Of a stretch of 64,000 bases of DNA, positions 52,068 through 60,220 are shown in pieces. The notes beneath the pieces are model-generated. The model was not told the DNA's origin, did no database searches, and worked only from the letters and a program-made list of their open reading frames with translations. Within the stretch, counting starts at the first letter, position 1. Each line of letters opens with the position of its first letter. Location of the stretch: positions 372,001 through 436,000 of the forward strand of contig NZ_JARHUC010000003.1 of NCBI RefSeq assembly GCF_029223255.1, given 5' to 3'. Position numbers and translations under genes: made by a program. This stretch comes from Albimonas marina. GTDB taxonomy: Bacteria; Pseudomonadota; Alphaproteobacteria; Rhodobacterales; Rhodobacteraceae.

Positions 52068-53081
52068 ATGCCGCCCCTTCCTCGCCTTCGCCGATCCCCC
52101 CTTCTCCACGCCGCAGGCCTCGTCGCCGCGGCCTGCGCCGCCATGCCGGCGGCCGGGCAGGAGGCGGACGCGGCGGCCACGGTCGAGCGCGATCCCCGCC
52201 CGCGGGCGCATGCCTACACCGTCGTCGACGGGCGCACCGTGCCGGCGCCGCTGGGCGCGGCCCTCGGGGACGCCGAGCGGGGCCGGGCGATCTACGACGA
52301 CCCGGCGCTGGGCGGCTGCCGCGCCTGCCACGCGGCCCCGGGCCTGCCGCGGCAGGTCTTCGTGCCCCTCGCGCTCGCCGGGCGCGCGGCGATGCCGGAG
52401 CTCGAGCCGGAGCCCGAGGCGACGGCCAAAGATCCCGAGGCGGGGACCGACGACCTCGACGCCGGGACGGAGGAGGACCTGTCGAGCTCCGACAGCCGCT
52501 ACGCGCCCGAGGCCGCCGCGCCCCCGCCGCTGCGCCCGGATCCCGAGGCGCTGGCCGCGGAAGCGGAGGCCGAAGCGGAGGCGGAGGAGGCCGAGACGGT
52601 CGGCGACGGCTCCGGCGGGCTCGCGCCTGCCGCGGCGGCCCTGCTGCCGCTGCCCCAGGGCCCGGACCTGGCCGGCGCCGCGACGCGGCTGGAGCGGGGG
52701 GAACTGCGCCTGCTGGTCATCAACCCGCGCATCGTGCGGCCCGGCTCGCGGATGCCCGCCTATCACAACGTCTCCTTCGCCCAGGCGGCGATCACGCCGT
52801 CGCTGCGCCAGCCCTGGCTGACCGCGCAGGAGGTGGAGGACGTGGTCGCCTATCTCGCGACCCTCGACGATCCCGAAGCGACCGAGCCGGAGCCCGCGCC
52901 GGCGGAGGCCGAAGGGCCGGCGGAGGCCGGGGCGGAGCCGGCGGCAGAGGCCGTTCCCGGGAGCGCCGCCGACGCCGGTGCGTCTTCCCAGGACGACGCC
53001 GCGGCCGGGCAGGCCGGGCCCACCGGAGACGGCGAGGCGTCCGAAGGCGAGGCGGAGACCCCGGCGAGCACGGGGAATTGA
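52068..53081 (+). CDS. SoxX-like c-type cytochrome with acidic insertion and tail
   Basis: A 337-residue periplasmic monohaem cytochrome c: signal peptide to about residue 30, haem-attachment motif GGCRACHAAPGL (Cys84, Cys87, His88), and distal Met229 in RPGSRMPAYHNV. The Met region, together with LTAQEVEDVVAYLATL, resembles SoxX of the thiosulfate-oxidising SoxXA complex. Classical SoxX is about half this length. Here roughly 80 Ala/Glu/Asp-rich residues separate the CxxCH from the rest of the domain, and a further 70 acidic residues form the C-terminus. No soxA, soxY or soxZ is nearby. The SoxX label is a similarity call. Confidence 0.75.
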   Translation: MPPLPRLRRSPLLHAAGLVAAACAAMPAAGQEADAAATVERDPRPRAHAYTVVDGRTVPAPLGAALGDAERGRAIYDDPALGGCRACHAAPGLPRQVFVPLALAGRAAMPELEPEPEATAKDPEAGTDDLDAGTEEDLSSSDSRYAPEAAAPPPLRPDPEALAAEAEAEAEAEEAETVGDGSGGLAPAAAALLPLPQGPDLAGAATRLERGELRLLVINPRIVRPGSRMPAYHNVSFAQAAITPSLRQPWLTAQEVEDVVAYLATLDDPEATEPEPAPAEAEGPAEAGAEPAAEAVPGSAADAGASSQDDAAAGQAGPTGDGEASEGEAETPASTGN

Positions 53082-53184
53082 GCGGGCGCGCCCTCCCGCG
53101 CGGTCGACGCGGCGGGCGGGAGCGGGCAGAACGGCGCGCGACCGCGACGCCGAGATCGCCGGAACAAGGAGCCTTGCGCAGCGC

Positions 53185-54081
53185 ATGACCGACATCGGAC
53201 TGCTCGCCGCCTTCTTCGGCGGCCTTCTCAGCTTCCTGTCGCCCTGCGTGCTGCCGCTGGCGCCGCCCTATCTCGCGTTCATGGCGGGCTCGACCCTCGA
53301 CCGGCTGACCTCCGACGAGCATGTGGCCGACGCGGCGTTGGCGCGGCGGGTGTTCATCTCCTCGCTGTTCTTCGTAGCGGGGCTGGGGACGGTGTTCGTG
53401 GCGCTGGGCGCGGGCGCGAGCCTGGTGGGCCAGACGCTGCAGGCTTGGCGCTACGAGTTCGGGATTGCCGCGGGCTTCGTCATCTACGTGATGGGCCAGC
53501 ACTTCATCGGCTTCCGCCGCGCGCCCCAGACCGCCGCCATCGCCATCGCCGCCGCGGCGCTGCTGGCGCTGCTGGGCGGCTGGGAGGGCTTCGTCGAGCA
53601 GGCGCAGGCGCATTGGCCGGTGCTGGTCGCGCTGGCTCTGCTGGCCGCGGCGCTGCGCCTCTCGGGCATGGAGAAGATCCCCTTCCTGATGCAGGAGGCG
53701 CGCTTCGACGCGGGCGGGGCGGCGGGCAGCTTCGCGGGGGCCTACGTCATCGGCCTCGCCTTCGCCTTCGGCTGGACGCCCTGCATCGGGCCGGTGCTGG
53801 GCTCGATCCTGTTCCTGGCCGCCCAGCGCGAGACGATCGGCGAGGGCGTGGGGATGCTGGCGGTCTACGCGCTGGGCCTGGGCGTCCCCTTCATCCTGGC
53901 CGCGGCCTTCGTGCGCCCCTTCATGCGCTGGATGCGCGGGTTCCGCCGGCACCTGGGCCGGGTCGAGATGGCGATGGGCGCGCTGCTGGTGGTGGTGGGC
54001 GTGCTGATGATGACCGGCGCCTTCGAGACGCTGGCCTTCTGGCTGCTGGAGACGTTCCCGGCGCTCGCCACCATCGGCTGA
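53185..54081 (+). CDS. ccdA: CcdA/SoxV-type thiol-redox membrane protein with extra helices
   Basis: Moves reducing electrons from cytoplasmic thioredoxin to periplasmic thiol carriers for cytochrome c maturation or Sox enzymes. The 298-residue protein has the two redox cysteines in LSPCVLPLAPPYLAFMAGS (Cys21) and AFGWTPCIGPVLGSILF (Cys200). The canonical CcdA transition GLHF...RIPFLxxEAR is split: GQHFIGFRRAP at about residue 105 and EKIPFLMQEARFD at about 163. Two additional hydrophobic helices lie between, so the protein likely has eight rather than six membrane spans. It follows the SoxX-like gene by 103 bases, probably on the same transcript. Confidence 0.9.
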   Translation: MTDIGLLAAFFGGLLSFLSPCVLPLAPPYLAFMAGSTLDRLTSDEHVADAALARRVFISSLFFVAGLGTVFVALGAGASLVGQTLQAWRYEFGIAAGFVIYVMGQHFIGFRRAPQTAAIAIAAAALLALLGGWEGFVEQAQAHWPVLVALALLAAALRLSGMEKIPFLMQEARFDAGGAAGSFAGAYVIGLAFAFGWTPCIGPVLGSILFLAAQRETIGEGVGMLAVYALGLGVPFILAAAFVRPFMRWMRGFRRHLGRVEMAMGALLVVVGVLMMTGAFETLAFWLLETFPALATIG

Positions 54082-54103
54082 GGGGCGCCTCGGAGCGGGC
54101 GGC

Positions 54104-55192
54104 TCAGGGCGCCACGATCACCCGGTTGCGCCCCGTGTTCTTCGCCTTGTAGAGGGCGGCGTCCGCCCGCGCGACGAACTCGGCGGCGGTTTCGCCCGGG
54201 CGCCATTCCGCCACCCCCAGCGAGGCCGTGACCGTGCCCAGCCGCTTGCGCGTGCCCGAGACGACGAAGGCGCGGGCCGCAAGCTCCTGGCGGACGCGCT
54301 CGGCGACGTGGCGGGCGCCCAGGCGCTCGGTCTTCGGCAGGATCAGCGCGAATTCCTCGCCCCCGTAACGGGCGGCGGTGTCCTTGCCCTGCACGTTCTG
54401 GCGCAGCAGGCGGGCGAACTGCTTGAGGACCGAGTCGCCCACCGCATGCCCGAAGCCGTCGTTGATGCGCTTGAAATGGTCCAGATCGCAGATCACCAGG
54501 CACAGCGGGCCCTGCGCCGGCGCCTCGTGGATCGCAAGCTCCAGCGTCCCGTCGAAGCGGCGGCGGTTGGCCAGGCCCGTGAGGTGATCGAGGTAGGCGT
54601 TCTCCCGCAGCTCCTGCAGCTCGTCGGTCAGCTCCGAGATCTGGGCGCGGGCGGCGGCGAGCTCGGCGTTGTGGCCCTCGACCTGCTGGGCGTAGCGGCC
54701 GGTGAGGTCGATCAGCTCGCGGATCGTCTGCTTGACGGTGCCGGGACGCGAGAGGATCGACATGCCGTCGCGCGCCCGGGTCAGGTCGTACTGGAAGGCG
54801 TCGTAGGAGGCCGAGCGGCGGGCGAGCGATTCCGAGAGCAGCGCCAGCTCCAGCTCCACCTGCCGGCCGACGTCGAGGAACCGCTCCGCCTTGTCGCCCA
54901 GCGACAGGTGCGCCTCGTGGATGCGTTCGACCGCGTCCATGTTGGGGCCGCCGTCGGGGGGCAGCAGGCTGTCGACGGCGGCGATCAGCTTTGCGTCCTC
55001 GCCCAGGTGGTAGAGGTAGAAGAGCTCGAACACCCGCGGATCCGGCGGCAGGCCGCGAAGCTCCGCATCCGCGATCGCGCGGGCGGCGCGTTGGGAGATC
55101 GTCTCCTGCACCTGGGGGGCGGCCCCGGGCGCCGGGGCGCGCGCCGCAACGACGCGCGGGTTCGGCGCGCTCTCGGAGGGGTCGGTCGACAC
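54104..55192 (-). CDS. GGDEF-domain diguanylate cyclase
   Basis: Makes cyclic di-GMP from GTP. The 362-residue soluble protein has a helical N-terminal region (to about residue 190) with a coiled coil ending in QISELTDELQELRENAYLDH. The GGDEF domain opens with DHLTGLANRRRFDGTLE and carries the active site AARYGGEEFALILPK (about residue 283), intact as GGEEF. The inhibitory I-site normally reading RxxD five residues upstream is QGKD, so product inhibition may be lost. The start is GTG at 55192 with AGGAG six bases upstream; the longer upstream frame is rejected. The sensory input of the N-terminal part is unknown. Confidence 0.92.
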   Translation of the reverse strand: MSTDPSESAPNPRVVAARAPAPGAAPQVQETISQRAARAIADAELRGLPPDPRVFELFYLYHLGEDAKLIAAVDSLLPPDGGPNMDAVERIHEAHLSLGDKAERFLDVGRQVELELALLSESLARRSASYDAFQYDLTRARDGMSILSRPGTVKQTIRELIDLTGRYAQQVEGHNAELAAARAQISELTDELQELRENAYLDHLTGLANRRRFDGTLELAIHEAPAQGPLCLVICDLDHFKRINDGFGHAVGDSVLKQFARLLRQNVQGKDTAARYGGEEFALILPKTERLGARHVAERVRQELAARAFVVSGTRKRLGTVTASLGVAEWRPGETAAEFVARADAALYKAKNTGRNRVIVAP

Positions 55193-55311
55193 GGTCGGCT
55201 CCTGCACGCGGCCCCCGTCCCGCGCCGCCCGTCGGAGAGGGTGCAGGGGCCAGGCCCCCGGCGGACGACGCAGGGGACCGGCAGAATGCACCGGCGCGGG
55301 TTGTCGAATGC

Positions 55312-56484
55312 CTAACCCGGCGCGCCGCGGCCGGCGTCCCGCCGCGGGACGAGCAGGCGCTTCACCTGCGCGGCCCAGCTTTCGGACGGGTCGCGGAAGA
55401 CGGGTCCCAGGGCGCGCGCGGCCTCGGCGAGGCGGCGGTAGGCGACGGGGTCGTCGGCGAGCTCGGCCATGGCGGCGGCGAGGGCGGGGGTCGAATCGGC
55501 CTCGTGCACGCGGCAGGCCGCGCCCAGCGTCTCGCGCGCAGGGACCACGGTGCTGGCGATGGAGGGGACCCCGCAGGCGGCGGCCTCGATGCAGACCAGC
55601 GCCAGCCCCTCGTTGAAGCCCGAGAGGGTGGGGCAGACCAGCACGTCGCTGTCGGCCATGGTCTCGAGCACGCCCTCCGCCGGCAGGCGGCCGCGGACGT
55701 GGATGCGCTCGGCGGCGGGATGGGCGGCAGCGCGGGCCGCGAGCGGCTCGAGCGCGTCGCCGTCGCCCACGTAGGTCAGCGTCGCCTCCGGATGGCGCGC
55801 GGCGACGGGGGCGAAGGCCTCCAGCAGGGCGAAGACGCCCTTGGTCTCGGTCACCCGGCCGACGAAGAGGAACCGCGCCGCCCGCTCCGGCGCCGCGCGC
55901 AGGCGCAGGGGGCGGTTCAGCACCGGCCGCTCGACCGGGGCGGGGACGCCCGCGCCGCGCAGGGCGTGGAACTGGCGCGCGCATTCGACCGAGGTGCAGA
56001 CCGCCCCCTCCGCCGGCCCCAGCGTCCAGGCGAGGATCGCGCGCTTCAGCCGGGCCGCCGCGCCCTGCGGGGGGCGGCCCATGGGCCAGAAGGTGTTGTG
56101 GAGCGAGGCGACGATCCGGGTCCGCCGCCCGATCAGCCGCGCCGAGACCATCGGGCCCATGCTGGAGAGGATCGCCGCGTCGGCCCCGAAGGCGTCGATG
56201 CGCCGGGCGACGTCGCGCCCGAAGCGGAGCTGCTCGCGCCAGTAGGCGAGGGCGCCCTCGGCGGGGCGGGTCGGCACGCGCTGGAAGGCGAAGCGGCCGT
56301 CGGAGAGATCCTCGACCCCCTCGTGCGTGTGCAGCACCAGCGCCTGGGCGTCGAGCTCGGTCGCGAGGTCGTAGAACATGCCGGAGTAGGTGCGCACCGG
56401 CACGCGCGGATCCTCGCGCCCCTCGCGCCAGTGGCGGTAGGTGCCGACCACGTCGCCCGGTCCTGCGAAATACGCGAGCTTCAT
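55312..56484 (-). CDS. Glycosyltransferase family 4/group 1
   Basis: A 390-residue GT-B fold enzyme, probably adding a sugar to a surface polysaccharide or lipopolysaccharide. The N-terminal domain starts MKLAYFAGPGDVVGTYRHWR. The C-terminal nucleotide-binding domain has RFLFVGRVTETKGVFALLEA (about residue 210), the LTYVGDGDALEPL segment, and the EX7E motif in CPTLSGFNEGLALVCIEAAA with CGVPSIASTVVPAR. The donor sugar and acceptor are not deducible. The ATG at 56484 is the family-type start. Confidence 0.9.
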   Translation of the reverse strand: MKLAYFAGPGDVVGTYRHWREGREDPRVPVRTYSGMFYDLATELDAQALVLHTHEGVEDLSDGRFAFQRVPTRPAEGALAYWREQLRFGRDVARRIDAFGADAAILSSMGPMVSARLIGRRTRIVASLHNTFWPMGRPPQGAAARLKRAILAWTLGPAEGAVCTSVECARQFHALRGAGVPAPVERPVLNRPLRLRAAPERAARFLFVGRVTETKGVFALLEAFAPVAARHPEATLTYVGDGDALEPLAARAAAHPAAERIHVRGRLPAEGVLETMADSDVLVCPTLSGFNEGLALVCIEAAACGVPSIASTVVPARETLGAACRVHEADSTPALAAAMAELADDPVAYRRLAEAARALGPVFRDPSESWAAQVKRLLVPRRDAGRGAPG

Positions 56485-56592
56485 GCCGAGGGCCTTCCTG
56501 CCGTCGCCGCCGCCTGCGCCTGCGGCGGCGGGCGGTCGGGGTTTCGGGTCCGACCCGTTATGTCGTCCCCGCGGGCGCCGGCGCAACGTGCC

Positions 56593-56668
56593 TCGCCGGC
56601 GCGCATCGCCGCGGACTCGAAATCGCCGGCGCGCATCGCAGTGGATCGGTATCGCCGGCGCGCATCGC
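56593..56668. repeat. Three 17-bp direct repeats, period about 30 bp
   Basis: TCGCCGGCGCGCATCGC occurs exactly three times, starting at 56593, 56623 and 56652, separated by 13 and 12 bases of partly similar sequence (NGNGGA core). It lies in the 249-bp gap between the glycosyltransferase and Sat-CysC genes. Each unit contains the palindrome GCCGGC. Confidence 0.8.
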
Positions 56669-56682
56669 GGCGGAAACGAAAA

Positions 56683-56706
56683 CGGCGGCGCCCGGAGGCG
56701 CCGCCG
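56683..56706 (-). terminator. Rho-independent terminator of the sat-cysC gene
   Basis: CGGCGGCGCC and its exact reverse complement around a 4-base loop, followed on the minus strand by TTTTCGTTTCC. It lies 27 bases past the stop. Confidence 0.85.
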
Positions 56707-56733
56707 CGTTCTTGTCCGCGAAGGGCGGGAGGA

Positions 56734-58437
56734 TCAGCCGATTAGGCCCATCTGCTCCAGCTTCAGCAGAACGGTCTGGGCGCAGTTGTCGACGTCGGTG
56801 CCCTCGGTCTCGAGCTTCAGCTCGGGCTTCTCGGGCGCCTCGTAGGGGTCGGAGATGCCGGTGAACTCCTTGATCTTCCCCTCGCGGGCCAGCTTGTAGA
56901 GGCCCTTGCGGTCGCGCTTCTCGCACTCCTCGAGCGAGGTCGCGACGTGGACCTCGACGAAGGCGCCGTAGGCCTCGACCATCTCGCGGACTGCACGGCG
57001 GGTGGCCGTGTAGGGCGCGATCGGGGCGCAGAGCGCGATGCCGCCGTTCTTGGTGATCTCGGACGCGACGTAGCCGATCCGCTTGATGTTGATGTCGCGG
57101 TGCTCCTTGGAGAAGCCCAGCTCGGACGACAGGTGCTTGCGCACCACGTCGCCGTCCAGCAGCGTCACCGGGCGGCCGCCCAGCTCCATCAGCTTGACCA
57201 TCAGCGCGTTGGCGATCGTCGACTTGCCCGAGCCCGACAGGCCCGTCAGGAACACCGTGAAGCCCTGCTGGGCCCGCGGCGGACGGGTGCGGCGCAGCTC
57301 CTCGACCACCTCGGGGAAGGAGAACCACTCGGGAATGTCGAGGCCTTCCTGGAGGCGGCGGCGCAGCTCGGTGCCCGAGATGTTGAGGACGGTCACGCCC
57401 TCCTCGATCTCGTCGGCGGGCTCGTACTGGGCGCGCTCCTGCACATAGACCATGTGCTTGAAGTCGACCATCTCGACGCCGATCTCGTCCTCGTGCTTGC
57501 GGAACAGATCCTGCGCGTCATAGGGGCCGTAGAAGTCCTCGCCCGCCGAGTTCTTGCCCGGGCCGGCGTGGTCGCGGCCGACGATGAAGTGGGTCACGCC
57601 GTGGTTCTTGCGGATAAGGCCGTGCCACACCGCCTCGCGCGGGCCGGCCATGCGCATGGCCAGCGGCAGCAGCGACAGGTGGGTGGTCGACTGGGGGTAC
57701 TTGTCCAGCACCGCCTCGTAGCAGCGCACGCGGGTGAAGTGGTCGACGTCGCCCGGCTTGGTCATGCCCACGACGGGGTGGATCAGCAGGTTGGCCTGGG
57801 CTTCCTTCGCGGCGCGGAAGGTCAGCTCCTGGTGGGCGCGGTGCAGGGGGTTGCGCGTCTGGAACGCGACGATCTTGCGCCAGCCCATCTTGCGGAAGTA
57901 GGCGCGCAGCTCGTTGGGCGTGTCGCGACGCGAGCGGTAGTCGTAGTGCACCGGCTGCTGGATGCCGGTGATCGGCCCGCCGAGGTACACGTTGCCCGCG
58001 GTGTCGTGCAGGTAGCTGACGGCCGGGTGCGCCTTGTCGTCGGCGCCGAAGACCATCTCGGCCTCCTTCGCCTTGTTGGGAACCCACTTGTCGGTGACCG
58101 ACATGATCGCGAGGATCACGCCCTCGGCGTCGCGCAGCGCGATGTCCTGGCCCGGCGCGATCGTGTCGGCGAACTTCTCGTTCACGTCGAGCGTGATCGG
58201 GATCGGCCACAGCGAGCCGTCGGCGAGGCGCATGTTCTCGACGACGCCGTCGTAATCGGCCTCGGAGAGGAAGCCCTTGAGCGGGTTGAACCCGCCGTTC
58301 ATCAGCAGCTCGAGGTCGCAGACCTGGCGCGCGGTGAGATCCCAGGACGGCAGCTCGGCCGCCTCCATCTTCAGCTTGGATGCGCTGTCGTAGGAAACAT
58401 AGAGCTCGGGAATGGGAGCGGTGTTCGCGGTCGTCAT
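56734..58437 (-). CDS. Bifunctional sulfate adenylyltransferase/adenylylsulfate kinase (Sat-CysC)
   Basis: Converts sulfate to APS and then PAPS. The 567-residue fusion has an N-terminal ATP sulfurylase of about 390 residues, with the active-site motifs AFQTRNPLHRAHQEL (about residue 195) and FIVGRDHAGPGKNS. A C-terminal APS kinase begins at FTVFLTGLSGSGKSTIANAL (P-loop about residue 400), followed by the DGDVVRKHLSSELGFSKEHR substrate segment. All key residues look intact. The fused, single-chain type replaces CysDN plus CysC and is common in Rhodobacterales. It has a strong terminator and stands alone. Confidence 0.96.
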   Translation of the reverse strand: MTTANTAPIPELYVSYDSASKLKMEAAELPSWDLTARQVCDLELLMNGGFNPLKGFLSEADYDGVVENMRLADGSLWPIPITLDVNEKFADTIAPGQDIALRDAEGVILAIMSVTDKWVPNKAKEAEMVFGADDKAHPAVSYLHDTAGNVYLGGPITGIQQPVHYDYRSRRDTPNELRAYFRKMGWRKIVAFQTRNPLHRAHQELTFRAAKEAQANLLIHPVVGMTKPGDVDHFTRVRCYEAVLDKYPQSTTHLSLLPLAMRMAGPREAVWHGLIRKNHGVTHFIVGRDHAGPGKNSAGEDFYGPYDAQDLFRKHEDEIGVEMVDFKHMVYVQERAQYEPADEIEEGVTVLNISGTELRRRLQEGLDIPEWFSFPEVVEELRRTRPPRAQQGFTVFLTGLSGSGKSTIANALMVKLMELGGRPVTLLDGDVVRKHLSSELGFSKEHRDINIKRIGYVASEITKNGGIALCAPIAPYTATRRAVREMVEAYGAFVEVHVATSLEECEKRDRKGLYKLAREGKIKEFTGISDPYEAPEKPELKLETEGTDVDNCAQTVLLKLEQMGLIG

Positions 58438-58802
58438 GTGTCGGCTTCTCGCTTCGATCTGCGGTCAGTTGCAGGGCCGGTTCCGGGCGCGTTCTGGACC
58501 CCCGCCGCGCGAAAGGCAACAACGGAGGAGCTTAATTGCTGCACCGCGACAATAAGCACGACGCAAGGACAGCGACGGTTCATCGGCGAATTCGGCAGGG
58601 GCGCGCGCCGCTTGGGTGACCCTAGGGAAGCCGGGGCCGGCGGGAGCGCCCCGCGCCGCTTTCGGGGCGGAACCGCCCGGCAGCATTCGCTGCGAAAGGA
58701 AGCGCCCGAGGCTTTCGTCGCGATGGCAGGCGGCGGCGGCTTTCGCCGCCCGGCGGCCCGGCCTATGGTCCGCCCAGCCGCCGCCGTCTTTCTCCAGCCT
58801 GG
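58438..58802. promoter_or_regulatory. 365-bp divergent region, sat-cysC and GT2 genes
   Basis: The half next to sat-cysC (58520-58580) has the only AT-rich sequence: TTAATTGCTGC and ACAATAAGCACG. This is the likely sat-cysC promoter on the minus strand (TTGTCG with AATTAA downstream is a possible but weak pair). The other half is GC-rich and featureless. Confidence 0.45.
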
Positions 58803-59597
58803 ATGCCGCCCCCGGTGACGCCCCCGATCTCCGCCTTCCTGATCGTCAAGGACGAGGCCGCGCGCCTGCCGCGCACGCTGGCGGCGCTGCAGGGGCTCGC
58901 CGACCAGGTGGTGGTGGTCGACAGCGGCTCGACCGACGCGACGGTCGAGATCGCGAAGGCCGCGGGGGCGGAGGTGTTCCATCGCGACTGGACCGGCTAC
59001 GGCGCCCAGAAGCGCTTCGCCGAGGACCAGTGCCGGCACGACTGGCTGCTGAACGTGGACGCGGACGAGGTGGTGACGCCCGAACTGGCCGCCGAGATCC
59101 GCGCGACCCTCGCGGCCGATCCCGCGCCGGCGGCCTACGTGCTGCGCATCCTCAACGTCTATCCGGGGGCCGAGCGGCCGCGGCCGCTGGCCAACGACTA
59201 CGCGGTCGTGCGCCTCTACCACCGCGCCGCGGGGCGCTACCGCGACCATCCGCTGTTCGACCGGGTGGAGACCGAGGGGCCGGTGCGTCGCCTGAAGGCG
59301 CCGATCTTCCATTTCCCCTTCCTCGACTGGCACGGGCTGGTCGCGAAGGAGAACGCCTATTCCTCGTTCCAGGGACAGGCCGCGAAGCCGCGGGCGCTGT
59401 GGAAGCTGCGCCTGCGCCTGCTGGTCGAGGGGCCGTTCGTGTTCCTCAAGTCCTGGCTGGCGCGCGGGCACGTGCTGGGGGGCTGGGACGGGTTCGTCTT
59501 CTCGGTCGTGATCGCCTTCGCCCGCTTCATGCGGGTCGCCAAGATGATCGAGCGGGAAGAGGCGCGCCGCAGGGGCGAGGGCGACGGCGAGCGCTGA
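58803..59597 (+). CDS. Glycosyltransferase family 2, lipopolysaccharide core type (WaaE/KdtX-like)
   Basis: A 264-residue GT-A enzyme. The donor site is ISAFLIVKDEAARLPRTL with VVVVDSGSTDATVEIAKAAG. The metal-binding motif is LLNVDADEVVTPEL (about residue 85). The C-terminal region HFPFLDWHGLVAKENAYSSF and VLGGWDGFVFSVVIAFARF matches the WaaE/KdtX-like family, which adds a heptose or glucose to the lipopolysaccharide inner core. The exact sugar is not known. The start follows the family pattern; no strong Shine-Dalgarno sequence is seen. Confidence 0.9.
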   Translation: MPPPVTPPISAFLIVKDEAARLPRTLAALQGLADQVVVVDSGSTDATVEIAKAAGAEVFHRDWTGYGAQKRFAEDQCRHDWLLNVDADEVVTPELAAEIRATLAADPAPAAYVLRILNVYPGAERPRPLANDYAVVRLYHRAAGRYRDHPLFDRVETEGPVRRLKAPIFHFPFLDWHGLVAKENAYSSFQGQAAKPRALWKLRLRLLVEGPFVFLKSWLARGHVLGGWDGFVFSVVIAFARFMRVAKMIEREEARRRGEGDGER

Positions 59598-59613
59598 CGC
59601 GCGGCCCGCGCCG

Positions 59614-59844
59614 TCAGCGGAAGGTCGACTGGATCGTCAGCAGCGCCGCGGCGGCCAGCGGGAAGGCGACGACCGCGGTCAGGATCCAGCCGTCGAACCA
59701 CAGGCAGCAGACCACCAGCGCGACGAGGCCGGCGGAGCTCGCCAGCCCCTGGATCCCGCGATCCAGCCCCAGGCGCACCAGCCCCAGGAAGCCGGCCGCG
59801 AAGAGCGCGCCGATCAGCGCGCCGGTCAGCGCCTCGATCAGCAT
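59614..59844 (-). CDS. Small two-helix membrane protein
   Basis: A 76-residue protein with two or three hydrophobic helices: LIEALTGALIGALFAAGFLG (about residues 2-21), then SAGLVALVVCCLWFDGWILT and a last helix to LAAAALLTI. I recognise no family. The ATG at 59844 begins directly before the first helix; an upstream in-frame start at 59931 adds only arginine/proline-rich residues. It ends 16 bases from the convergent GT2 gene. Confidence 0.65.
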   Translation of the reverse strand: MLIEALTGALIGALFAAGFLGLVRLGLDRGIQGLASSAGLVALVVCCLWFDGWILTAVVAFPLAAAALLTIQSTFR

Positions 59845-60220
59845 GAGGGGCGCGCCGCGGCGGCGGGGACGGGAAGGGGGACGAGGTCGGCCATCGCGGG
59901 GGCCTTTCGCCCAATCCGGCCGAGTCGCCAAGGGGCGCCGGCGCCGCGTGCGTCGCGCGGCCAGCGCCGACTCTCCCGGCGCGGGACGGCCGGGGCCGCG
60001 TCCGCGCCTGCCGCAGCGGCCGCCGGCAGGCGGGTGGGCGGGGCGCCGGACGCTTGCGAACTGACGTTGCGTCCGGCATCGTTCGGACAGCCGGCGACGT
60101 CGCGTATCGCCTTGAGCCTGAAAAGCTGTTCAGGCTAGCGTCCCATTTTGAAGCGCCGCTTCGCCGCGACGGCCGCCGCCATCCGCGCCGCGAACATCTC
60201 TTGGCGCGTCAGGAGGGGCT
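59845..60220. promoter_or_regulatory. 376-bp divergent region before the dipeptide-type ABC operon
   Basis: The first 200 bases are GC-rich and empty. The last 160 bases are AT-richer and contain two inverted repeats (listed separately). Promoters for the plus-strand ABC operon are expected after about 60100. Confidence 0.5.
60071..60136 (+). promoter_or_regulatory. Two palindromic operator candidates for the ABC operon
   Basis: GTCCG-N8-CGGAC (60071-60088) and AGCCTGAA-N6-TTCAGGCT (60115-60136; a perfect 8-bp arm pair). The second is about 85 bases upstream of the binding-protein start. A TTGAGC box at 60112-60117 overlaps it, so a bound regulator would cover the -35 area. Confidence 0.5.

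Noticed and set aside
56593-56668. Possible CRISPR array
   Set aside because: Only three 17-bp repeats with 12-13 bp spacers that resemble each other, and no cas genes; too short in every respect.
58434-59471. 345-residue minus-strand frame opposite the GT2 gene
   Set aside because: Overlaps the whole GT2 gene and the sat-cysC promoter region and has shadow composition.
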